Positions 12,636 through 24,050 of a stretch of DNA of 64,000 nt are shown here, in pieces. Below the pieces are notes generated by a model, which worked only from the letters and a program-made list of their open reading frames with translations, was not told the DNA's origin and searched no databases. The stretch is taken from positions 80,690,706 to 80,754,705 of the forward strand of contig OZ024934.1 of the NCBI GenBank assembly GCA_964017235.1, given 5' to 3'. The stretch's first letter is position 1. Every line of letters begins with the position of its first letter. The stretch is from Sabellastarte sp. h YS-2021. Its lineage: Eukaryota; Annelida; Polychaeta; Sabellida; Sabellidae. The position numbers were made by a program, and so were the translations under genes.

Positions 12636-12775
12636 TTATGATTGATTGCAATTACACAAATCATGTCATAACAGTTTGAGATGCAGTGTCAGTTGGACAT
12701 TGCAAGGATTAAGCCTGATTGCAATAAGCATCATTTGTGTCATAACTGTGTGAGTTGCAGTGTCAAAATGTAATT
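12636..12775 (+). repeat. Imperfect ~75-bp duplication upstream of the transposase gene
   Basis: GATTGCAATTACACAAATCA with GTCATAACAGTTTGAGATGC recurs as GATTGCAATAAGCATCATTT with GTCATAACTGTGTGAGTTGC, ending 60 bp before the TATA box. It could be a transposase-binding or promoter repeat (inference). Confidence 0.6.
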
Positions 12776-12808
12776 AGGTAAGTTAGCAATCAAGTGTCCA
12801 GCTTTGTG

Positions 12809-12816
12809 TATATAAG
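12809..12816 (+). promoter_or_regulatory. TATA box of the MULE transposase gene
   Basis: TATATAAG lies 155 bp upstream of the ATG at 12971, inside the element and after the imperfect duplication. Its position fits a core promoter with a ~120-130 b leader. Confidence 0.45.
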
Positions 12817-12970
12817 GAGGTACAGTTTTGTCCCAAATCATTTGCATTCAGTGAGTTACATGGTGCACACTGGATAATATAAAGCAGGACTGAAGTTTTG
12901 TGATAATTTAGTTTGATTTTTATTAAGTTTGGAATTTGAAATTAAAACTGCATGAATAAAGTATTTAAGT

Positions 12971-14696
12971 ATGGAGGATCTGTGTATTGTCTGTAATACC
13001 AGTGTGAGAGCTAGACAGCATGGGGTGCAGTGTGATAGCTGCAAAATGTGGCAACATAGGACATGTGGCACTGGTATCTCTCTTGGGGAGTACAGAGCAG
13101 CTGTGAGGGGTAGGTATATTATTACTTACATTTCCAAAACTACAGTCAGTATAACTCTTTTTACAGTGTATTTGTTAATTCATATAACTACAGTCAGTAT
13201 AACTCTTTTTACAGTGTATTTGTTAATTCATATTTGCTATTTTCATTTATTTACTTTATTTTTTATTATTTATTTTATTTTTTCCTCTTTTAATTACAGA
13301 TAATGCTGAGTTACAGTGGGTCTGTGATGTTTGCCTGGAAGTTCGGGGTCACTTCATTGCTGAGAGCACCAGACTGAACTTCAACCGTTCCATGCCAACC
13401 ATTGCTGATGTGTCTTTTGGGCAAACTTTCCATGAATCTCTTTCTGATGTCTCCATGGAATCCACCCTTTCCGCTAATGGTGAATTCTTAGAGGCAGAAT
13501 TTCCAAGCCTACAGAATAGAGATCCGGAGTCCAGCGAGGCTACCATGGCTTCTTCCTCAGCCACTTCTTCCCATGGAGCTGCCCCTCAACCAAGTGACAT
13601 GGCTATGGATTCTACTGCTGAGACCAGTGCACCTAGTCTGACCTTCCCATCATATGAAATGCCTGATGTGCATGAGGAATCATCAATGGATGATACCTTA
13701 CCTGAGAATGTCAGTGCTACAGATGGTACCTTGACATATGAAATTGTGGATTCAGCAAGCCAGCGATCCAGAGAGATGCTTGTGGATAACCGGGGGTACT
13801 CTTACACGGTGAAGAGGAGGAACAATGCTGGTGTAACATGGAGGTGCACAGTGCGCAACAAGAAGGTGAAGTGTGGGGCCACTGTCAGCCAGAGAGGAGG
13901 ACAATTCATCTTTGGCAGACAACCTCACCTCCATGCTCCATCCCATGGGATTAAACATGTTGCCAAAGTGAATGCTGGTATCAAGGAAAAGGCATCTGCC
14001 AATGTTTTCACCTCTGCCTCCACCATTGTTGACGAAGTCCTACTGGATAAATTGAATCCAGGCACAGTTGTTGCAGCATTGGCAAAACATCAGAGCCTTA
14101 TCCGGACTGTGAACAGACGACGTGAGAAAAACAGGCCCAAGCATCCCCAGAACCTGGACTTCGACTTGGTAGTTGAACACCTCCCAGATAACTTCCTACA
14201 AGATGATGTGCGCATTGACGGCCAGAGACACTTGATATTTGCATCAAGACATATGCTTGAACTACTCTTCAAAGCGAAAACATGGTACATGGATGGTACC
14301 TTCAGGGTCATCAGGGCACCATTCCAGCAGCTATTTTCTATTCACGCTTTCCTGAAGAAAGATGGTGAGCTGAAGCAGGTGCCTCTTTTATTCGTCGTCA
14401 TGTCCAGTAGAAGAAAAAAAGACTATAAAGCAGTCCTCATGTCAGTGTTAAACATGCTTCCTCAGGATCCAAGATGTGAGTGTGCCTTCTTTGACTATGA
14501 GATAGCTCTGTGGAAGGCCATAGCATCTGTACTGCCTGATGTAGAACGCAAGGGCTGTGTCTACCACTGGGCCAATTCAATAATGAAGAAGGTGAAGTCA
14601 CTTGGCCTCCAATCAGCCTACCGGCATGACAAGGCCACACAGAAGTTTTGTCGGAGAAAAACAATACCCCCCATTCCCCATTTTATTAATGAATAA
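12971..14696 (+). CDS. MULE transposase with PHD finger and FLYWCH domain, 3'-truncated
   Basis: Two exons: 12971-13109, a GT-AG intron of 190 bp, then 13300 onward. The joined start reads MEDLCIVCNT...CDSCKMWQHRTCG...LQWVCDVC, a C4HC3 PHD-type finger split by the intron. A Ser/Thr-rich linker follows. A FLYWCH-type zinc finger comes next (GYSYTVKRR, WRCTVRNKKVKCGA, PHLHAPSHG, 13797-13956). The MULE catalytic core follows: first Asp in WYMDGTFRV (codon 14292-14294), second Asp in AFFDYEIA (14493-14495) and a CxxH motif in GCVYHWAN (14556-14567). The reading diverges from the family after KFCRRK (~14655) and the ORF stops at 14696. The region that should hold the catalytic Glu is absent, so the enzyme is probably inactive. 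The domain order is typical of Phantom-type MULEs. Confidence 0.85.
13139..13234 (+). repeat. 48-bp tandem duplication in the transposase intron
   Basis: ACTACAGTCAGTATAACTC starts at 13139 and again at 13187, and both copies run on to TTTGTTAATTCATAT. The two copies are essentially identical. The duplication creates extra TTTTTACAG acceptor-like sites inside the intron. Confidence 0.85.
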
Positions 14697-14805
14697 AATA
14701 GTAATTTTACTTACCTGAATGTTATAACTACAAACTCCAATAAACTCACCATACATAACCCCCATTCCAATTGATTAATGATTAATACAATACAATATCA
14801 CAAAA

Positions 14806-14886
14806 ACAGTGGGCCGAGTTTGCAGTGGGCCGAGTTTGCCGTGGGCCGAGTTTGTAGTGGGCCGACTTTGAAGTGGGCCGAGATGT
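14806..14886 (-). repeat. CAAAGTCGGCCC minirepeat, right arm of the MULE
   Basis: Five copies of AGTGGGCCGAGTTTG or GTGGGCCGACTTTGAA. They are the reverse complement of the left-arm array, with some A/G drift between units. Confidence 0.85.
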
Positions 14887-15055
14887 CCATAAAACGTATA
14901 CATAAGGGACATTATCTGGCTAATATACACAACGGTGGTGTAAATAAGGAACCTTATGTAGCTTATGTACACAGCGGTGGTGTACATAAGACGACTTTTC
15001 GGCATTGCGTACACAGCGGTGGTGTAAATATCCTCTGCCAAATTATTTTCATACT

Positions 15056-16018
15056 GTGCGATAGTATCGAGTTTCGCCACGAAATGAATTGAAAAATATA
15101 CATCAATTCCAAGATAGAATTAATCAAATGTGATTTCCTTAAACACGATTTCAAATATCTTTCCTGTCTTACCAGTGACAATTCTTAATACTATTTTGTG
15201 AGCAAATCGGAACCTCACTCTAAAGTTGTCATTCTTCTGTGATTTCACTAACAAAAACTAGGTGGCGCTTCAATTATAATCTAAAATTAAAACAAATAAA
15301 TATTCATATGGCCTTGACAAATCTTAATAACATATAAACCAATGAGAGAAAATTAAGATAGTAAACAGCTTTTGTAAAATGGTAAAAATATCACCCTTAT
15401 AAAAGGAATTAACGCAGCGGATATTTTGATTTGGAGGCTTACGCAAAAGATTTGGTCACGACTAAAACCTCAGAGTTGATTATGACGTAGAGCAGAACCC
15501 AAAAATTGTTTTTTTCCCGCATCATGTTGACTGATTGTTTGATTTAGGTTAAACGTCACTTTCAACACAAGCATCTATTTTATATGCTTTTTAACAGTTT
15601 CCCAACACGTTGATGACAGTAGCTAAGCCCCTTTGTCGTTTATTTTATAAGTTCATGCTATTATCTTCATAACAGTCAGCAGCTATGTGTCTGACAATCA
15701 AGTTTAGAAAAACTAAATAGAAAAAAGACTTATGAAAATCCAAAAACGTTAAAAACCAAGTAGAAAAATGTACAAGACAGTTAAAAAATACCTAAACTTC
15801 TAAGCCATAGTTTTTCCTTTGACACAGTTACCCATATTATGAACGTGGATTTTCATCAGAACCTTCTATTGTATTGTATAACATCATAAACCTTTATATC
15901 TTGATCATTTATAAAGATATCTTTCCCTAATTTACAGGGAATGTTTATGATTATAAAAACATGTCTATATAAAATTTTGGTCTCATTTTGAAAAACAAAA
16001 TGGCTCCATAGTCGAATG
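15056..16018. other. Interval without a gene; diverged SINE tail near 15536
   Basis: No coding frame is recognised. GGTTAAACGTCACTTTCAAC at 15548-15567 resembles the reverse-oriented tail of the SINEs at 17.0 and 23.5 kb (GTTTTACGTCGCTTTCAAC). It may be an old 5'-truncated SINE. GGTCTCATTTTGAAAAACAA near 15980 also occurs in the TC5 region (42.06 kb). Confidence 0.35.
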
Positions 16019-16270
16019 TTCAAAGTAGTAAGGGGAGGGGGCGACATGTAAAAATTTTTTCGAAATAATCTTACCCCCAGTAGATGTACACCAAAAGGTA
16101 TATGTCCACATTAATGAGAGTTAAGAGAGGGCTAATATCTCATGGCTAGTGGAGGATGGGAAGGCACATAGTAATGGTGTAAGAAGACATTTTCTTGAGG
16201 CCACTTAAAAAATTATATTTACTTTAAGGTTATTTAAATAGCATATTTACTTTATAATTAATGTAAGCTA

Positions 16271-17006
16271 AATAGTATAATCCCTCAATGGATCAGTTAG
16301 TGGCTTGTTAAAAGGCATGTATTAATGTTATAATAGGCCCCACTCTTCAACCAAATAAAAACAAATGCTATATTTACTGTCTGCTTATTCTAAAATAAAT
16401 GGTATAATCCCTCCCTCATGATGCTTAAAGGAGGGCACTAATGGCTCACACTGGTCAGTGGCCACAAGAGTTGCAGGGCCAATGAATGACTTCTGAAACT
16501 AGCATAACTACTAATGGACAATCCATCAATAATAAATCATTCCAAAAGAATTAAGTTTTTCACATACATTGGATGATCTATTTAATTTTTATTAGGAAAA
16601 TTTTTCCAAAATTTTTAGCATTTTGAAACCTGCACAGTGAGACCATTAAATCAACAAAAAATAAGACTATATTATTATGCCACAGGGTATTTATGGCATA
16701 TTAACTTCCTAATTATCCTGAGCTAAATGGTATATTTCCCTTAATAATAAGAGAGGATTCTTTATTTTATAGCATGCCTCCCCTACTTGTAGATCAATAG
16801 CTTCCTTTTATTCTAAGAACCTAACATAAACACTAGTGCAATATGGACTACCTGTTATCAATCCTACTTGAGTATATATAGATGCTTTCTATTTACATCT
16901 AATTTTCACTTATTTCTGCTTAATATTCTTATCATATATGCTTTTTACAATTTATAAAATAATACTAAACAAGATTATGTTGTTATTATACTTATTACAC
17001 CTAGAT
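16271..17006. other. AT-rich interior with TIR-like minor repeats
   Basis: Phrases such as AAATGGTATAATCCCTC (16397-16413) and GCTAAATGGTATATTTCCCT (16722-16741), with GGAGGGCACTAATGGCTCAC, echo the left arm. This suggests decayed repeats of the arm unit. No gene was seen. Confidence 0.35.
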
Positions 17007-17240
17007 TTTGTTTGTTTATTTGGGGTTTTACGTCGCTTTCAACACTGTACAGGTCATATCACGACAGGTAGTTGGAAGGGCAGAGGAAACCAGTACATAT
17101 AGTTCGCTAAGATTCTGTACTGTAAACTGCTGACCAACGGCAAGCAACTACCAGCTTTCCCACTTACGGCCATGACAGGGATCGAACCCCGGCCGTAGAG
17201 GTGGGAGGCGAGAGTGTTACCACTCTGCCACTGAGGCCCC
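17007..17240 (-). mobile_element. tRNA-derived SINE, minus orientation
   Basis: The minus strand begins GGGGCCTCAGTGGCAGAGTG, with an A-box-like TGGCAGAGTGG and B box GGGTTCGATCCCTG (17176-17189). It ends GCGACGTAAAACCCCAAAT with an A/T-rich tail. The 14-bp direct repeat TTATTACACCTAGA (16993-17006 and 17241-17254) is the target duplication, so the copy is full length. The tail resembles Meta/RUDI-type SINEs of molluscs (from memory). Confidence 0.92.
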
Positions 17241-17254
17241 TTATTACACCTAGA

Positions 17255-18799
17255 AGATCTTTCTACATTTGATATACTTGGTATACCTGCTGGTACTAAT
17301 TACATTTTTAAAATAAATCACTTGTTGTTCACCACTTATCACAAATTCCTCATAATATCCCTTCAACCTTATACCTTGTTCCACTGAGAGGGGGCTTAAT
17401 TGTTTAATCAATAAAAAAGCAAAGTAGCTCAGCAGGATATATAACAGAAGTGAAGACCACCCATTGAGTCCAGCTGTTAGCAGTAATTGGAGAATTTTGA
17501 CCTGGCTATATCAAACATTATGTGACATGATTCCGTTATCTTTCTTACAGGGTTTTAGTCACCATGTACCACAGCTTTTAATTTTTAAAATTTTAGGGGA
17601 CTTTTAATTTGTTAGATTACTCATGCAAAATCAAATTCTAATTTATACATTTATTTAGCATCTCAAAGAAACTCGCAATAAACTATTTAAAAATCCTACA
17701 TTAAAATCATAAAGATATCCACACACTTCCAAAGAGAAAAAATAATTATTGACACAGTCTACTTATCATGCATAATAAAATAAAATTCACATATAAAACA
17801 ATGAAAAACATACAGTAACAATTAGAGAATTACATGCTCAATGACTACATGTCTATAACTTAAATACCCGCATAACTTATAATTGTCCGATTGTCCAATT
17901 TATTAAATGACCCTAAATATGCATATTCCAAATAAAAACTGGTTACATTTTTATGCTTATAATATATTTAGAATTTGATCATTTTATTACACAGAAAACT
18001 ATTACCTTTTTTGTCTAGCCTCTTTACTTCAGTTCCTTCTGCTTTCTTGTTTTTTTCTCTCTTCTTCTGCTAGATCGAATTCAAATCCGGAAGCCCTGCT
18101 CATGTATGCTATTCTCTCCTCTTTAATTCTCATGTATCTTTTCTTCAGTCTCATATGTACCATCAGTAAAAAAAAAAAGAGCATTTATAATCACTGAGCA
18201 TACAATCACAAGTGAAAACCTTATATGAAAAGTACTATTTTTGATCATCTTTACATCCTTATCAAAATCATCCTGTGGAGCACAATCTCCCAACACTTTA
18301 AAATGTATTCACTTTCACAGTCTAAAAGATCACCACCCACAACAGTCCAAATTAGAAAAAAAAATCAGTAAAACATTTTCATCCAACAAAACTTTTTCTT
18401 ACTTCAATTTCCTTTGTAAATTGTGTGTATAGAAGCAATATTTTGTGATGGGGTTTTCTTATTTATTGAGGGACAATTCTCATTATTTCATCTATAAGGC
18501 AATTTATTACCTGCTTATTCATCTATTCAAATATATTATCACATTTTATCCTATTTATTGTTTTATATTCTATATACTATTTCACTATATATCTGATGCT
18601 CTTACACTATGACAATAAATTATGGGTCAATATCACTCATGAGTTTAGACTAAGTTCAAATTCTTATCAAACTACCGTGGTATTTTGGAAATTTTTGTTC
18701 ATCTCTGTATCCAATTATATGGCTGTTTATTCTATTTGTCATGAGGAGAAATTTAAAATAATGTATAAGAGACCAAACCATAACATTCTGAGGAGGTAA
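17255..18799. other. AT-rich interval
   Basis: No recognised gene. One minus-strand frame at 18029-18163 (44 codons, MVHMRLKKRYMR...GFEFDLAEEERKKQESRRN) is charged and looks protein-like, following a T-rich stretch. It may be the tail of a decayed transposon-borne protein, but I do not recognise a family. Confidence 0.25.
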
Positions 18800-21700
18800 C
18801 CAAATACCTGGACCCTGGGATTAGACTCTTGTTTGTAACAAAGTAGGATAGTTTGTTTCAACCAAGAAGAAAGTGTAGCGGGCCTGATGTTTGAGGTATG
18901 TCTTTTCTTGAAGGAGATAAACAGAAGGGATTAAGACCCTCTTAGATCTTTGGTTCGATCCAAATACATAGTACCTCAGGGTCCGTACCAAAAACAAGGT
19001 CCTGTCTTCTTTAAATTGTCTATCTACTATGGTAGTTAGAGCAGGAATAGTCACCTGAGACGCACTTTCAGAACCTTCTCTTGCTAGTTGGTTTTTGGCT
19101 ATGAAATCTGAAGAAGGGAACAAGGTAACCTTTTCCCATTGGCCTAGATTAGATACTTTGTTTGCAACCGAGGCATGAATTTCGGTGCAGTGCTTGCCGG
19201 AGGCCAAAGCTAGCAAGAAAGCAGTTTTGAGAGTAAGATGTTTGAGGTCTGTGTCTTTCATAGGCTCAAAGGGTGCTTTTGTGAGCTCATTGAGAACAAC
19301 AGAAAGGTTCCATTTTGGAAGATTCCTGGAACTTTTTGGATGATCCCTGTGAAAACTGGAGAGTAACCTGTGAAGGTCTGAATTTTGTGCAATATGGAGA
19401 CTGATTCAGATCTTCCACTGTCTGAGTGTTCACTTGTGCTTCTTTCTGAGACTGGGCCATGATAAGCCAGTTGTCCAGGGATTGGTGAAGTCTGATTCCC
19501 CTTGTCATGGCCATCAGCTTGACTTCCTTTACAATCATTGTGAGGACCTGTGGGGCCGTGGCTAGGCCGAAAGGAAGGGAGGTGAACTGGAACACCTATG
19601 ACTTGTGGCAAAACCTTACGTACTTCCTTGAGTTTGGGTGGATGGGGATGTGAAGGTAGGCGTCTGATAGGTTTATCGAAGACACCCATGCCACTGGAAT
19701 CCTGATAGTCTCTGGCATTTCCATTTTGAACCTGATGGTCTCTGGCATTTCCATTTTGAACCTTTCCACAAGTAGGAAGGTGTTGAGCCTGCTTAAGTCT
19801 ATTACTGGCCTACACCTTTGGTGAGGCTTGGGGACTAGAAACAGGCGACTGTAAAACCTGAGAGATTTTACATTTTCAACCCTTTCTATTGCGTTCTTTG
19901 ACAGAAGAGACTGGATACCAGAGGCCAGAGCTTCGTATTTTTGAAGGGCCTTATATCCTGAGTGAATCAGGGGAACTCTCGCTTAATTTGGCTTGGAGAT
20001 GAATGGTAGAATATAACCATTGGTGATAATGTTGTTTGAACATCTGCTTGTTAGCCAGTCTCCTCTGAAAGAACAAAGGCGACTTCCTATTGGTGGACTG
20101 ATTGGTTACTGCTTTGAGAGGAGTTGCCCTCATAGGGGCATTTCCTTTAGGAGTCTCTTTTCTTATTGTGGGGGGACCACAAAAGGGCTTATTTTGATAG
20201 GGTCCAAAACCCTTTGATTCTTTAGGGGTGCTTTTTAAATTAGGAAGTCTTCTCCACCCTTGACCAATTGTGACTTGAACAAAGGAGTAGCCCAAAAGGG
20301 TGAACTCCTGAGTTCCTGGCATCTCAGATCCCCTAGATGTGGTTGAAGGAGGGCCATTTCATCCTTGCATCTTAGCAGGCCAGAGTTACCCATGGTATAC
20401 AGCTCTCTCTGCTTACTTAGGTAAGCTAAAGCTCTCTGCTGAATAAAAATTCTTTTATTCAAAACCTCAAAGTAGTCACAGGTGTTTTCATAGCCATGCC
20501 TGGCTGCATTTTCAGGATTATCACCCTTCTAAATCTGGCTTTTAACCTTTTTGAAAGCAGACTTAAGACCGTCTTGACACTTCTCCATAGTAGTGTTACA
20601 CGCAGAAGCAGTCTTATGAAAGATAGCCGCAAAGTTGATGGTAGAGAGATTCTCCATAGGTTGGTGCTCAAGTTCTTTAAGAACTTGTAAGTGGACCTTA
20701 CCCATAGGGGTCCCAGAGGACTAAGGAGAGATACAGATCTTGGCAAAATCTGAATTCAGCTCCTTTAATTTGTCCTCAAAACCATTTGGCTGTAGAAGCA
20801 GGGGGTTATATATATTTACCTGAGGGTAAATTAGAGGCCAGGAAATCCTGCTCAAATCTGTCAAAGGCATCTTTGAGATAAGGACTTAGAGGGAGCATAG
20901 CTGAAGAGCCTCTTGGCCTAAGCTCCTGTTGGTCGTTTTCATCATCCAGGCCAAGAACAGTAGTAGAGGACCTAGGTATTGTTTCCCTGGGGTCAGGGAG
21001 ATCAAGTACATGCCTAAAAGTTTCAACTTCCTCTGCATACTGTGAGGGCAAGTCAGACATGTCTACTTCACTATAAAAGACTGGGTCTGGATTATTTTGT
21101 TGCTGGTCTTGCTCAGAAGGAGCCCTTTCGGGCTTAGCAGAGTTTTAATAGGGACAGAGGACTGATGCTCCTCTGAAGATGAAGACTGTGAGATGTATTT
21201 TGCCCGAACCTTTTTGTCTGAGTGTTTTTTTGACTCTAGGAGAACACACCATGTTCGGACTGAGCCGATTGTCCAAACCGTGGTGGACGAGAGGGACCAC
21301 AAAGGTCCATTTCCATAGGTTCCTGATCATCCTAATGTACGGATGGCCGAATGTTCGGTTGAGTGTTCGGGTTTTACAATTCAACAGACTGACTAGGTCT
21401 ACCTTTTGAAGTTGAAGTGGAGATCTGATCCACCTCCACTTCGGAGGCTATTTTTATTGTTTGGAATTCCTCTATAAGAGATTTCATAGCCTCTAGCTAT
21501 AGCATGGACGCTTGAAAGACCCCCATTTGCTGTAGCAGTTGGATGTTGAATTGGGTACCCATGGATTTTTCTAGTTTGCTTTCTATCTTATGTTACAAAG
21601 CTGTGCTTGGGGTGGGTGAGACAGTTTGTGGCGTCCCTAAAGAAAAAGACTCAAAACGTAAGGGTTGGGGGCATGGAGAAGATGAAAATAAACCAGAAAA

Positions 21701-22330
21701 AGCCTCCACGTCATCAACCCCCAACAAATCCAATTCATCTTTAGAGGTATTACAAGTATCGGCCACTTTTTGCTTTTGAACATATCTACATCTTTGTTTA
21801 ATCTTAATAAGCTGTTCTTCAGTAAAAGCAGAGCAAATATTGCATGGCTTTTCATTGGTTACACAAGGGTCATCCCTTTTCTCAGCTTCTCTGCAAGATG
21901 GACAATAGTTATGTGTATCAAAGGGGAAGCAAACGTGGAGACATTTTAATGTTAGAACTCATTTGCTGGGTGGACATTTTTACAGCAATAATTCAAGCAA
22001 TCCAAACCGAAAACTTACAACAATGAAAAAGTAAAGAGATACTTATCCTGCAGAATTCAAAGTTAGACAGAATAAGCTATGAACAATAATAAAGTAAATG
22101 GCTGAAAAGAAACATCCAACAACATGTATATCCTGAGAAAACAGTGAAATAAAGAAACCTTATTTCAAATGCTTGCTAGTCACGCAGCCAACGAGAAAAT
22201 AAGGACGATGCGTGGGATTACACTGCTATGGTACACTCTCAGGACAGGGGAATTCGGTCAATTCTAGATGTCTATTTTTCTTGGACGTTGGCCGGTTTCC
22301 TGCGGCCTCCCGAGATAGCATTTAGTTCTA
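18800..22330 (-). mobile_element. DIRS-like tyrosine-recombinase retroelement (fossil)
   Basis: On the minus strand, from right to left: a gag-like region (about 21.97-20.3 kb, with a DDPCVTNEKPCNIC-type cysteine motif near 21.87 kb), a reverse-transcriptase/RNase H region (about 20.3-19.3 kb, with FTSLPFGLATAPQV and RLHQSLDNWLIMAQS) and a tyrosine-recombinase region (about 19.26-18.82 kb, with LALASGKHCTEIHA and VTIPALTTIVDRQFKEDRTL). This gene order and the recombinase in place of an integrase identify the DIRS group. The copy is broken in several places (roughly half a dozen) and truncated at the recombinase end. It is moderately old. Element limits are approximate. Confidence 0.85.
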
Positions 22331-23515
22331 CTTGGTTAGCTATTCTAGTGCAATAAAAGCATATGTTCTGACAAGAAAGTTTCTTGTCTACAGTTAGATT
22401 TAAATGATGAAATGAAAACTGATAGGAAAACTGATATTGAGGGACAGCACATGAAAAATAGTCAGTACAAGAGAGGCTTTTCAAAAAACTAACTGATTAA
22501 ATTTCGACTTATCACAGATGCTGCTACTGGCATTTACAAAATTGAAAAACAACCAAACAAAGTGTGTCAATTTGTTATAGTCTGTATATTCTACCCTTTT
22601 TGCTTTTAGCCTTCTGTCAGGTGCCATTAAAAATTACATAAAAATTACATAAACCTTGTGGAACATTTGACCCTCCTCAGAGTATTTATACTAGAATGGA
22701 TAAAGACGCTAAGAGAAATCCTTAAGCACTGAATATATGAACCAAGCAATTACTGTGTTAAAGAGAGCACTAGGTATGACACAAAATAATACATTTTAAA
22801 TTTTAATTTGCATGTAATCATGAATCGAACTATCTTAAGTACACAATCCCCCATGCAGAACAACACTTTAGTGATACTAATTTTATTGTAGCTTTAAGCT
22901 TTCATAATAATCATTAAAAGCAGATCCCAAATATCAAGATTTAGTATATATGTTTAGTATGTTTAGAAAGTTTCAGAAGTATCTGAAAAAAATAAATTTA
23001 ATTTCTAATACAATGTAATCAATTTTCTGTACCTTTGATGAAACAAAAAAGAATATAACTACATAATATTAATATCTTGCTCTATCTTTTTTATTTTTAG
23101 GAAAGATGGCAATCCCTACAAGAGCATTTCGAACAAATCCACTGCAGCAACACCAGGCAGATGCTGAGATTCAAACCTTAAATAATAGCCAAATACTACA
23201 GTGAAGACTTGGACAGGGTGACGGACAGGACAGAAGATGAGATGCTGGAGAGGATGGGAGACAAAATGACAGGGAGGACAGAAGCCAAAATAGTGGACAT
23301 GGCAGACAGAACCATTACAATTTACAAACTAATATAAGCAACAAAGAATACTGCTTTTGGCTACCATCTTGTATTTCCGATGAATATCGTAACTATATAC
23401 CATCATTCATGTAATCATTATTATAACATTTACTTTAATTTAGTTTTACATATTTCACACAAACAAATCTATTGAAGACAATTGTAAATCACAAAAGTAA
23501 ATTAACTTCCGTGAT
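22331..23515. other. Interval without a recognised gene
   Basis: AT-rich. Near 23100 a T-rich acceptor-like TTTTTAG precedes GAAAGATGGCAATCCCTACA, which reads ERWQSLQEHFEQ and faintly recalls a MADF/Myb-like domain, but no partner exon or continuing frame supports it. A purine-rich GACAGG/GACAGA stretch follows (23210-23290). Confidence 0.3.
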
Positions 23516-23528
23516 TTGACTTTCCAAC

Positions 23529-23759
23529 TGGGGCCACGGTGGCAGAGTGGTAACACTCTCGCCTCCCACCTCTGAGGCCGGGGTTCGATCCCTGTCAAGG
23601 CCTTATGTGGGAAAGCTGGTAGTTGCTTGCCGTTGGTCGGCAGTTTACAGTACAGAACCCTAGCGAACTCTATGTACTGGTTTCCTCTGCCCTTCCAACT
23701 ACCCGTTGTGATATGACCTGTACAGTGTTGAAAGCGACGTAAAACCCCAAATAAATAAA
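23529..23759 (+). mobile_element. tRNA-derived SINE, full length
   Basis: GGGGCCACGGTGGCAGAGTG head, B box GGGTTCGATCCCTG (23581-23594), shared body (AAAGCTGGTAGTTGCTTGCC) and tail GCGACGTAAAACCCCAAAT with (AAAT)n. It is flanked by the 13-bp direct repeat TTGACTTTCCAAC (23516-23528 and 23760-23772). It is very close to the 17.0-kb copy, so both are relatively young. Confidence 0.93.
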
Positions 23760-24050
23760 TTGACTTTCCAACCCATTGTCATAACAATATTGCTTACTAA
23801 CAATAACGAATGCTAATTACTGCAACTAGTTAAATTGCAATCAGATAATTAGTCCTGAAGATTGAGATTAGGGTTGTCACTCAGAAAGTGCAATTCATAC
23901 CAAGCCACTGGAGCATTTTAATCCAATTATTGCGTAATTGTTCATGATCTGATCTCAAGATGTGTATTAATACCTCTACAGATCCATTGGCAACTCAATC
24001 CATTTCCCTCAGTTATATATTTTAGATAAATATTAGGCTACACCTTTAGA

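Larger units (their letters stand above)
11227..15055 (+). mobile_element. Mutator-like (MULE/Phantom-type) transposon with repeat-built terminal inverted regions
   Basis: The ends are inverted copies. The left TTATTTACACCACGGCTGTG (11257-11276) matches the reverse complement of the right block (15009-15031, ATATTTACACCACCGCTGTG). The outer AGGGAGAAAAATTATTTCG also has a counterpart near 15040-15055. Further in, both ends carry runs of a ~16-bp CAAAGTCGGCCC unit in opposite orientation (12055-12146 and 14806-14886). The transposase gene at 12971-14696 lies between. Outer limits are approximate and I could not read a target duplication. The left arm is longer (about 0.9 kb) and contains unrelated AT-rich DNA at 11340-11860. 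Confidence 0.65.

Noticed and set aside
17007-17240. tRNA gene suggested by A and B box sequences (also at 23529-23759 and 49060-49289)
   Set aside because: The boxes are followed by the shared SINE body and AAACCCC(AAAT)n tail. Two copies have target duplications, and the tRNA-like part does not close into a normal acceptor stem. They are SINE heads.
18029-18163. 44-codon charged minus-strand ORF (MVHMRLKKRYMR...)
   Set aside because: Reads like protein but is short, has no family match I recognise and no supporting neighbour. It is left as a note within the interval entry.
23098-23180. Possible MADF/Myb-like exon (ERWQSLQEHFEQ) after a splice-acceptor-like TTTTTAG
   Set aside because: Only about a dozen residues fit, a stop follows quickly and no partner exon was found.
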